Part shown: positions 22,560 through 32,484 of the stretch, in pieces | Layout of the letters: every line of letters begins with the position of its first letter | Numbering within the stretch: the stretch's first letter is position 1 | Assembly: GCF_008831285.2 (NCBI RefSeq) | Contig: NW_022204718.1 | Location: 1-32,484, forward strand | DNA from: Nymphaea colorata | Lineage: Eukaryota > Streptophyta > Magnoliopsida > Nymphaeales > Nymphaeaceae | DNA: 32,484 nucleotides | Reading direction: 5' to 3' | The notes under the pieces: generated by a model | Databases searched by the model: none | Seen by the model: the letters and a program-made list of their open reading frames with translations, nothing else | Told to the model about the DNA's origin: nothing | Program-made: the position numbers and the translations under genes

Positions 22560-24505
22560 AATCAATAAATCCCACTATTATTGATACAAACTTAGGATTT
22601 CTTTCCCATAGAACATTCACTATTGATGTAGCCACAAGTTCAACCGATTGGATTAACTACAAGGGATCGAACTAATGCATAGATCCCACTTATATACATA
22701 TGAACTTGTGATTTGAATCAATTAAATAATTCATTATAGATGTAATAACAAGTGAGACACATTAGATAAAATATCGATGAGCAAATCAATCACTTGAATC
22801 TCATTAATTTTCTTTTAAACTTGTGATTACAATCGACTAAATAATTCAATAAGGATGTTACAACAAGTAATAAAAAAAATCAATTAAATATGCGTGATCA
22901 AAAGAAACACTTAAATCCCACTCGTATTGAGGGAACTTGCGATTTCAATCCCTCAAATCGTTCGCCATAGATGTAACATGAAGTTAAACTCATTAGATTG
23001 GATACAAGGGATCGAACAAATGCATTGGTTCCTTTTGTATCCATATAAACTAGTGATTTTAATCTTTTAAACCATTCATTACAGACTTTATAACGAACGA
23101 AACATATTAAATTAACTACAAGAGTTCATTTGAATGAGTTGAATCTCATTCATTTTCATATAAACCATTCAATGTGAATGCATCAACAAGTTAACCACTT
23201 TCAATTAAATAGGTGTGATCAAATGAATGAATTAAATCTCTCGGGCATTGATACGAACTTATGATTTAAATCTCTTAGATCAATAATTAGATATGTAACT
23301 ACAAGTTCAACTCATTAGATTAACTGCAAGGGATCAAACTAATGCATAGATCCCATTTGTATCCACGTGAACTTATGATTGCAATCACTTAAATCATTCA
23401 TTATAGATGCAATAACAAGTGAAACACATTATATTTAGTGTGATTGAGCAAATGAATAACCTGAATCTCATTTAATTTCATTTAAACTTGTGATTTCAAT
23501 CCACTACATCATTTTAATATGTATTAATAAAACGTTATACGCATTTAATTTAGTATGTGTGATCAAATGAATGAATTAAATCCCACTATTATTGACACAA
23601 ACTTGTGTTTTCTTTTCCTTTGATCATTCATCATAGATGATGTAACAACAAGTTCAACTAATTGGATTAATTACAAGGGGTGTAACTAAGGTAATGATCC
23701 CATTTACATACATATGAACTTGTGGTTTCAATCATTAAAATCATTCATTATACATGTAATAACAAGTGAGACACATTAGATTTAATATGAGTGAGCAAAT
23801 CAATCAGTTGAGTCTCATTGATTTTCTTTTAATCTTGTGATTTCAATTCACTATATCATTTAATATGGATGTAATAACAAGTTAAGCACATTGAATTAAA
23901 TATGTGCGATCAAAAGAATCACTTAAATTCCACTCGTAATGATAGTAACTTGTGATTTTCATTCCTTAAATCCTTCGCTATAGATGTAACAAGAAGTTAA
24001 ACTCGTTGGATTATTTAAAAGAGATCAAACAAATTGTGATTTTAATCGTTTAAATCATTCATTATCAATGTAACAACAAGTGAGACACATTAGATTAAAT
24101 ATAAGTGAGCAAACGAATCACTTGATTCTCATTCATTTTCTTTTAAGCTTGTGATTTCAGTCTACTAAATGATTCAATATGGATGTAACAACAAGTTAGG
24201 CACATTCAATGAAATATGCGTAATCAAAAGCATCACTTAAACCAACTCGCATTGATAGGACCTTGTGATTTCATCTCTTAAATTGTTCCCTATGTACGTA
24301 ACAACAAGTTAAGCTCATTGCATTAGATACAAGGGATAAAACAAATGCATTGGTCTCATTTCTACCCGTGTAAACTAGTGATTTTAGTCATTTTAATCAT
24401 TCATTATAGACATTGTAACAAGTGAAACATATTACATTAACTATAAGTGATCAAGTGAATGAGTTGAATCTCTTTCATTTTCATACATACTTGTGATTTC
24501 AATTC
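22560..24505. repeat. HOR unit 7, right part (after the retrotransposon)
   Basis: It continues monomer 2 and runs through monomer 20. The monomer-5 A-tract is interrupted by a T ('aagtaataaaaaaaatc'), which is private to this unit. Diagnostic positions are of the left type: 'gagtctcatt', 'gtaacaacaagttcaac' and two 9-bp copies in monomer 19. It is therefore the last left-type unit. Confidence 0.92.
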
Positions 24506-24986
24506 ACTAAATCAGTCAATGTGAATGTAACAATAAGTTAACCACTTTCAATTAAATATGTAACAACAAGTGAGACACATTAGATTAAATATATGTGAGC
24601 AAACGAATCACTTGATTCTCATTCATTTTCTTTTAAGCTTGTGATTTCAGTCTACTAAATGATTCAATATGGATGTAACAACAAGTTAGGCACATTCAAT
24701 TAAATATGTGTCATCAAAAGCTTCACTTAAACCAACTCGCATTGATAGGAACTTGTGATTTCATCCCTTAAATTGTTCCCTATGTATGTAACAAGAAGTT
24801 AAGCTCATTGCATTAGATACAAGGGATTAAACAAATGCATTGGTCACATTTCTACCCATGTAAACTAGTGATTTTAGTCATTCATTATAGACATTGTAAC
24901 AAGCAAAACATATTACATTAACTATAAGTGATCAAGTGAATGAGTTGAATCTCCTTCATTTTCATACAAACTTGTGATTTCAATTC
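24506..24986. repeat. HOR unit 8 (481 bp, mostly deleted)
   Basis: Monomer 20 (class A) joins inside 'aatatgtaacaac' at about 24558-24561 to monomer 16 (class B), then monomers 17, 18 and 19 follow. About 1.8 kb of the unit is missing. The join shares ATGT with both parents. The left of the join carries the left-type 'gtcaatgtgaatg'. The right carries right-type 'atatatgtgagc' and a single 9-bp copy. The class order A-B here skips C, so the trimer phase is broken at the join. Confidence 0.9.
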
Positions 24987-25647
24987 ACTAAATCAGTCGA
25001 TGTGAATGTAACAATACGTTAACCACTTTCAATTAAATATGTGTGATAAAATGAATCAACTCATTAGATATGTAACTACAAGTTTAACTCATTGGATTAA
25101 CTGCAATGGATCAAACTAATACTTAGATCTCATTTGTATCTATATGAACTTGTGATCGCAATCATTTAAATCATTCATTTTAGATGTAATAACAAGTGAA
25201 ACACCTTATATTTATTGTGATTGCACAATTGAATAACTTGAATCTCATTCATTTTCGTTCAAAATTGTGATTTCAATGTACTAAATCATTTAATATGGAT
25301 TAACAACGTCTTATCCACATTCAATTTAATATGCATGATCAAATGAATCAATAAAATCCCACTATTATTGATACAAACTTCGCATTGATAGGAACTTGTG
25401 ATTTCATCCCTTAAATTGTTCCCTATGTATGTAACAAGAAGTTAAGCTCATTGCATTAGATACAAGGGATTAAACAAATGCATTGGTCTCATTTCTACCC
25501 ATGTAAACTAGTGATTTTAGTCATTTTAGTCATTTTAGTCATTCATTATAGACATTGTAACAAGCGAAACATATTACATTAACTATAAGTGATCAAGTGA
25601 ATGAGTTGAATCTCCTTCATTTTCATACAAACTTGTGATTTCAATTC
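24987..25647. repeat. HOR unit 9 (661 bp, mostly deleted)
   Basis: Monomers 20, 21, 1 and 2 are normal. At 25380/25381 the first bases of monomer 3 ('caaactt') join the last bases of monomer 17 ('cgcattgatagg'), and monomers 18 and 19 follow. About 1.6 kb is missing. Class order is kept across the join (A then C). Monomer 19 carries three copies of a 9-bp repeat. All markers are right-type. Confidence 0.9.
25516..25542. repeat. 9-bp tandem repeat 'tttagtcat' x 3
   Basis: Three exact copies lie in tandem in monomer 19 of unit 9. Left-type units have two copies, the second being 'tttaatcat'. The other right-type units have one. This is a small length polymorphism between subfamilies. Confidence 0.8.
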
Positions 25648-27941
25648 ACTATATCAGTCGATGTAAATGTAACAATAAGTTAACCACTTTCAATTAAATA
25701 TGTGTGATAAAATGAATCAACTCATTAGATATGTAACTACAAGTTTAACTCATTGGATTAACTGCAATGGATCAAACTAATACTTAGATCTCATTTGTAT
25801 CTATATGAACTTGTGATCGCAATCATTTAAATCATTCATTTTAGATATAATAACGAGTGAAACACCTTATATTTATTGTGATTGCACAATTGAATAACTT
25901 GAATCTCATTCATTTTCGTTCAAAATTATGATTTCAATGTACTAAATCATTTAATATGGATTAACAACGTCTTATCCACATTCAATTTAATATGCATGAT
26001 CAAATGAATCAATAAAATCCCACTATTATTGATACAAACTTAGGATTTCTTTCCCATAGATCATTCACTATTGATGTAGCCACAAGTTCAACCGATTGGA
26101 TTAACTACAAGGGATCGAACTAATGCATAGATCCCACTTATATACATGTGAACTTGTGATTTGAATCAATTAAATAATTCAGTATAGATGTAATAACAAG
26201 TGAGACATATTAAATTAAATATCGATGAGCAAATCAATCACTTGAATATCATTAATTTTCTTTTAAACTTGTGATTACAATCGACTAAATAATTCAATAA
26301 GGATGTTACAACAAGTAAAAAAAAAATCAATTAAATATGCGTGATCAAAAGAAACACTTAAATCCCACTCGTATTGAGGGAACTTGCGATTTCAATCCCT
26401 CAAATCGTTCGCCATAGATGTAACATGAAGTTAAACTCATTAGATTGGATACAAGGGATCGAACAAATGCATTGGTTCCTTTTGTATCTATATAAACTAG
26501 TGATTTTTATCTTTTAATCCATTCATTACAGACTTTATAACAAACGAAACATATTAGATCAACTACAAGAGATCATTTGAATGAGTTGAATCTCATTCAT
26601 TTTCATACGAACCATTCAATGTGAATGCATCAACAAGTTACCACTTTCAATTAAATATGTGTGGTCAAATGAATGAATTAAATCTCTCGGGCATTGATAC
26701 GAACTTAGGATTTAAATCTCTTAGATCAATAATTAGATATATAACTACAAGTTCAACGCATTAGATTAACTGCAAGGGATCAAACTAATGCATAGATCCC
26801 ATTTGTATCCACGTGAACTTGGGATTGCAATCACTTAAATCATTCATTATAGATGCAATAACAAGTGAAACACATTATATTTAGTGTGATTGAGCAAATG
26901 AATAACCTGAATCTCATTCAATTTCATTTAAACTTGTGATTTCAATCCACTACATCATTTTAATATGTATTAATAAAATGTTATACACATTTAATTTAAT
27001 ATGTGTGATCAAATGAATGAATTAAACCCCACTAATATTGACACAAACTTGTGATTTCTTTTCCTTACATCATTCGTCATAGATGATGTAACAAAAGTTC
27101 AACTAATTGGATTAACTACAAGGGGTGTAACTAAGGTAATGATCCCATTTACATACATATGAACTTGTGATTTCTATCATTAAAATCATTCATTATACAA
27201 GTAATAACAAGTGAGACACATTAGATTAAATATGAGTGAGCAAATCAATCAGTTGAAGCTCATTCATTTTCTTTTAATCTTGTGATTTCAATTCACCATA
27301 TCATTTAATATGGATGTAATAACAAGTTAAGCACATTGAATTAAATATGTGCGATCAAAAGAATCACTTAAATTCCACTCGTAATGATAGTAACTTGTGA
27401 TTTCCATTCCTTAAATCCTTCGCTATAGATGTAACAAGAAGTTAAACTCGTTGGATTATTTAAAAGAGATCAAACAAATTGTGATTTCAATCATTTAAAT
27501 CATTCATTATCAATGTAACAACAAGTGAGACACATTAGATTAAATATATGTGAGCAAACGAACCACTTGATTCTCATTCATTTTCATTTAAGCTTGTGAT
27601 TTCAGTCTACTAAATGATTCAATATGGATGTAACAACAAGTTAGGCACATTCAATTAAATATGCGTCATCAAAAGCATCACTTAAACCAACTCGCATTGA
27701 TAGGAACTTGTGATTTCATCCCTTAAATTGTTCCCTATGTATGTAACAAGAAGTTAAGCTCATTGCATTAGATACAAGGGATTAAACAAATGCATTGGTC
27801 TCATTTCTACCCATGTAAACTAGTGATTTTAGTCATTCAATATAGACATTGTAACAAGCGAAACATATTACATTAACTATAAGTGATCAAGTGAATGAGT
27901 TGAATCTCTTTCATTTTCATACAAACTTGTGATTTCAATTC
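25648..27941. repeat. HOR unit 10 (2294 bp, full, right type)
   Basis: A full 21-monomer unit carrying all right-type variants. The anchor is slightly altered ('actatatcagtcgatgt'). The monomer-5 A-tract is 10 A. Unit 11 is the same length and very similar. No gene is seen. Confidence 0.93.
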
Positions 27942-30235
27942 ACTAAATCAGTCGATGTGAATGTAACAATAAGTTAACCACTTTCAATTAAATATGTGTG
28001 ATAAAATGAATCAACTCATTAGATGTGTAACTACAAGTTTAACTCATTGGATTAACTGCAATGGATCAAACTAATACTTAGATCTCATTTGTATCTATAT
28101 GAACTTGTGATCGCAATCATTTAAATCATTCATTTTAGATGTAATAACAAGTGAAACACCTTATATTTATTGTGATTGCACAATTGAATAACTTGAATCT
28201 CATTCATTTTCGTTCAAAATTGTGATTTCAATGTACTAAATCATTTAATATGGATTAACAACGTCTTATCCACATTCAATTTAATATGCATGATCAAATG
28301 AATCAATAAAATCCCACTATTATTGATACAAACTTAGGATTTCTTTCCCATAGATCATTCACTATTGATGTAGCCCCAAGTTCAACCGATTGAATTAATA
28401 CAAGGGATCGAACTAATGCATAGATCCCACTTATATACATATGAACTTGTGATTTGAATCAATTAAATAATTCAGTATAAATGTAATAACAAGTGAGACA
28501 CATTAAATTAAATATCGATGAGCAAATCAATCACTTGAATATCATTAATTTTCTTTTAAACTTGTGATTACAATCGACTAAATAATTCAATAAGGATGTT
28601 ACAACAAGTAAAAAAAAAATCAATTAAATATGCGTGATCAAAAGAAACACTTAAATCCCACTCGTATTGAGGGAACTTGCGATTTCAATCCCTCAAATCC
28701 TTCGCCATAGATGTAACATGAAGTTAAACTCATTAGATTGGATACAAGGGATCGAACAAATGCATTGGTTCCTTTTGTATCCATATAAACTAGTGATTTT
28801 TATCTTTTAAACCATTCATTACAGACTTTATAACAAACGAAACATATTAGATCAACTACAAGAGATCATTTGAATGAGTTGAATCTCATTCATTTTCATA
28901 CGAACCATTCAATGTGAATGCATCAACAAAGTTAACCACTTTCAATTAAATATGTGTGGTCAAATGAATGAATTAAATCTCTCGGGCATTGATACGAACT
29001 TAGGATTTAAATCTCTTAGATCAATAATTAGATATGTAACTACAAGTTCAACGCATTAGATTAACTGCAAGGGATCAAACTAATGCATAGATCTCATTTG
29101 TATCCACGTGAACTTGTGATTGCAATCACTTAAATCATTCATTATAGATGCAATAACAAGTGAAACACATTATATTTAGTGTGATTGAGCAAATGAATAA
29201 CCTGAATCTCATTCAATTTGATTTAAACTTGTGATTTCAATCCACTACATCATTTTAATATGTATTAATAAAATGTTATACACATTTAATTTAATATGTG
29301 TGATCAAATGATTGAATTAAACCTCACTATTATTGACACAAAATTGTGATTTCTTTTCCTTAGATCATTCGTCATAGATGATGTAACAAAAGTTCAACTA
29401 ATTGGATTAACTACAAGGGGTGTAACTAAGGTAATGATCCCATTTACATACATATGAACTTGTGATTTCTATCATTAAAATCATTCATTATACAAGTAAT
29501 AACAAGTGAGACACATTAGATTAAATATGAGTGAGCAAATCAATCAGTCGAAGCTCATTCATTTTCTTTTAATCTTGTGATTTCAATTCACCATATCATT
29601 TAATATGGATGTAATAACAAGTTAAGCACATTGAATTAAATATGTGCGATCAAAAGAATCACTTAAATTTCTCTCGTAATGATAGTAACTTGTGATTTCA
29701 TTCCTTAAATCCTTCGCTATAGATGTAACAAGAAGTTAAACTCGTTGGATTATTTAAAAGAGATCAAACAAATTGTGATTTCAATCATTTAAATCATTCA
29801 TTATCAATGTAACAACAAGTGAGACACATTAGATTAAATATATGTGAGCAAACGAATCACTTGATTCTCATTCATTTTCATTTAAGCTTGTGATTTCAGT
29901 CTACTAAATGATTCAATATGGATGTAACAACAAGTTAGGCACATTCAATTAAATATGCGTCATCAAAAGCATCACATAAACCAACTCGCATTGATAGGAA
30001 CTTGTGATTTCATCCCTTAAATTGTTCCCTATGTATGTAACAAGAAGTTAAGCTCATTGCATTAGATACAAGGGATTAAACAAATGCATTGGTCTCATTT
30101 CTACCCATGTAAACTAGTGATTTTAGTCATTCAATATAGACATTGTAACAAGTGAAACATATTACATTAACTATAAGTGATCAAGTGAATGAGTTGAATC
30201 TCCTTCATTTTCATACAAACTTGTGATTTCAATTC
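27942..30235. repeat. HOR unit 11 (2294 bp, full, right type)
   Basis: The same length and plan as unit 10. Private or partly shared changes include 'gtagccccaag' in monomer 3 and 'cagtcgaagctc' in monomer 13. It shares 'cagtataaatgtaat' in monomer 4 and 'caatttgatttaaac' in monomer 10 with unit 12, so these two are the closest pair. Confidence 0.93.
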
Positions 30236-32484
30236 ACTAAATCAGTCGATGTGAATGTAACAATAAGTTAACCACTTTCAATTAAATATGTGTGATAAAA
30301 TGAATCAACTCATTAGATATGTAACTACAAGTTTAACTCATTGGATTAACTGCAATGGATCAAACTAATACTTAGATCTCATTTGTATCTATATGAACTT
30401 GTGATCGCAATCATTTAAATCATTCATTTTAGATGTAATAACAAGTGAAACACCTTATATTTATTGTGATTGCACAATTAAATAACTTGAATCTCATTGA
30501 TTTCGTTCAAAATTGTGATTTTAATGTACTAAATCATTTAATATGGATTAACAACGTCTTATCCACATTCAATTTAATATGCATGATCAAATGAATCAAT
30601 AAAATCCTACTATTATTAATAAAAACTTAGGATTTCTTTCCCATAGATGATTCACTATTGATGTAGCCACAAGTTCAACCGATTGAATTAACTACAAGGA
30701 TCGAACTAATGCATAGATCCCACTTTTATACATACGAACTTGTGATTTGAATCAATTAAATAATTCAGTATAAATGTAATAACAAGTGAGACACATTAAA
30801 TTAAATATCGATGAGCAAATCAATCACTTGAATATCAATAATTTTCTTTTAAACTTGTGATTACAATCGACTAAATAATTCAATAAGGATGTTACAACAA
30901 GTAAAAAAAAATCAATTAAATATGCGTGATCAAAAGAAACACTTAAATCCCACTCGTATTGAGGGAACTTGCGATTTCAATCCCTCAAATCGTTCGCCAT
31001 AGATGTAACATGAAGTTAAACTCATTAGATTGGATACAATGGATCGAACAAATTCATTGGTTCCTTTTGTATCCATATAAACTAGTGATTTTTATCTTTT
31101 AAACCATTCATTACAGACTTTATAACAAAAACATATTAGATCAACTACAAGAGATCATTTGAATGAGTTGAATCTCATTCATTATCATACGAACCATTCA
31201 ATGTGAATGCATCAACAAGTTAACCACTTTCAATTAAATATGTGTGGTCAAATGAATGAATTAAATATCTCGGGCATTGATACGAACTTAGGATTTAAAT
31301 CTCTTAGATCAATAATTAGATATGTAACTACAAGTTCAACGCATTAGATTAACTGCAAGGGATCAAACTAATGCATAGATCCCATTTGTATCCACGTGAA
31401 CTTGTGATTGCAATCACTTAAATCATTCATTATAGATGCTATAACAAGTGAAACACATTATATTTAGTGTGATTGAGCAAATGAATAACCTGAATCTCAT
31501 TCAATTTGATTTAAACTTGTGATTTCAATCCACTACATCATTTTAATATGTATTAATAAAATGTTATACACATTTAATTTAATATGTGTGATCAAATGAT
31601 GAATTAAACCTCACTATTATGACACAAAATTGTGATTTCTTTTCCTTAGATCATTTGTCATAGATGATGTAACAAAAGTTCAACTAATTGGATTAACTAC
31701 AAGGGGTGTAACTAAGGTAATGATCCCATTACATACATATTAACTTGTGATTTCTATCATTAAAATCATTCATTATACAAGTAACAACAAGTGAGACACA
31801 TTAGATTAAATATGAGTGAGCAAATCAATCAGTTGAAGCTCATTCATTTTCTTTTAATCTTGTGATTTCAATTCACCATATCATTTAATATGGATGTAAT
31901 AACAAGTTAAGCACATTGAATTAAATATGTGTGATCAAAAGAATCACTTAAATTCCACTCGTAATGATAGTAACTTGTGATTTCCATTCCTTAAATCCTT
32001 CGCTACAGATGTAACAAGAAGTTAAACTCGTTGGATTATTTAAAAGAGATCAAACAAATTGTGATTTCAATCATTTAAATCATTCGTTATCAATGTAACA
32101 ACAAGTGAGACACATTAGATTAAATATAAGTGAGCAAACGAATCACTTGATTTCTCATTCATTTTCTTTTTAGGCTTGTGATTTCAGTCTACTAAATGAT
32201 TCAATTAAATATGCGTCATCAAAAGCATCACTTAAACCAACTCGCATTGATAGGAACTTTTGATTTCAACCCTTAAATTGTTCCCTATGTATGTAACAAG
32301 AAGTTAAGCTCATTGCATTAGATACAAGGGATTAAACAAATGCATTGGGTCTCATTTCTACCCATGTAAACTAGTGATTTAGCTCATTCAATATAGACAT
32401 TGTAACAAGCGAAACATATTACATTAACTATAAGTGATCAAGTGAATGAGTTGAATCTCCTTCATTTTCATACAAACTTGTGAT
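30236..32484. repeat. HOR unit 12 (right type, runs off the window)
   Basis: The unit is followed to 2249 bp and lacks only a few bases before the next expected anchor. A deletion of about 32 bp lies near 32200, where 'gattcaattaaatatg' replaces a longer form. The lost segment is flanked by 'attcaa' in both positions, so slippage between short direct repeats explains it. The edge is the end of the window, and the array presumably continues. Confidence 0.9.

Larger units (their letters stand above)
22560..32484. repeat. Right satellite array: same HOR family, with a second subfamily and truncated units
   Basis: The array continues in phase from the left block. Anchors are at 24506, 24987, 25648, 27942 and 30236. 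The part to 24505 is of the left type. From 24987 on, units share a different set of variants: 'gtcgatgtgaatg', 'gtgataaaatgaatc', 'cgttcaaaattgtg', 'gaatatcattaatt' (with small variation), 'gtaacaaaagttcaac', 'gaagctcattc', and a 'tttagtcat' tract in one copy instead of two. Two short derivative units (24506-25647) mark the change. No gene is seen. All short open frames are repeat sequence. Confidence 0.95.

Noticed and set aside
22252-22635. 127-codon frame running from satellite into the right LTR
   Set aside because: It spans the insertion edge, so it arose by chance on insertion. Its LTR part has a shorter counterpart in the left LTR.
1-32484. CENP-B box
   Set aside because: I looked for the C+G-rich 17-bp pattern (TTCG...CGGG) in the monomers and found none. 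The closest 'ttcg' sites lack the second half.

Overview
This window looks like heterochromatin from a flowering-plant nuclear genome. I see no host protein gene and no RNA gene. It is an AT-rich tandem satellite array split by one decayed Ty3/gypsy LTR retrotransposon. The plant call rests on the element: its primer-binding site matches the plant initiator-Met tRNA end, and its pol has the order protease, RT, RNase H, integrase, chromodomain. I cannot name the species.

Satellite, 1-13297 and 22560-32484. The array repeats with a long period of about 2.29 kb. Read by eye, each long unit contains about 21 diverged subrepeats of roughly 115 bp. These cycle through three classes (called B, A and C here) in strict order, seven times. 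So there are three nested levels: a 115-bp monomer, a ~345-bp trimer, and a 7 x trimer higher-order repeat (HOR) of ~2290 bp. Twelve HOR units or partial units can be delimited. Unit starts (at 'actaaatcag' or its variant) are 1, 2293, 4583, 6881, 9090, 11414, 12939 (split by the transposon), 24506, 24987, 25648, 27942 and 30236. Units 6, 8 and 9 are large internal-deletion derivatives. Units before about 24.5 kb and after about 25 kb belong to two sequence subfamilies that meet in the truncated units.

Retrotransposon, 13298-22554, minus strand. It is 9257 bp long, with 2256- and 2255-bp LTRs (TG...CA), a perfect 5-bp target duplication (AAATG), an iMet-type PBS and a G-rich polypurine tract. 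Gag and pol read leftwards. The pol order and C-terminal chromodomain, with LTRs over 2 kb, fit the Tekay/Del chromovirus lineage. Its proteins are broken. The protease has Phe inside its D-S/T-G triad. There is a frameshift between protease and RT, a stop at the end of RNase H, a second frameshift before integrase, and an integrase lacking its second catalytic Asp. The LTRs differ at about 40 positions by hand count (~2%), so the insertion is fairly young and younger than the HOR it interrupts.

Together the parts fit a (peri)centromeric or other heterochromatic block: a satellite evolving by local unit duplication and deletion, invaded by a heterochromatin-type chromovirus. The most interesting content is the nested 3 x 7 architecture, the conserved dyad in many monomers, the subfamily boundary, and the rearrangement scars, including a short inverted template-switch tract. 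No new protein-based system is visible.
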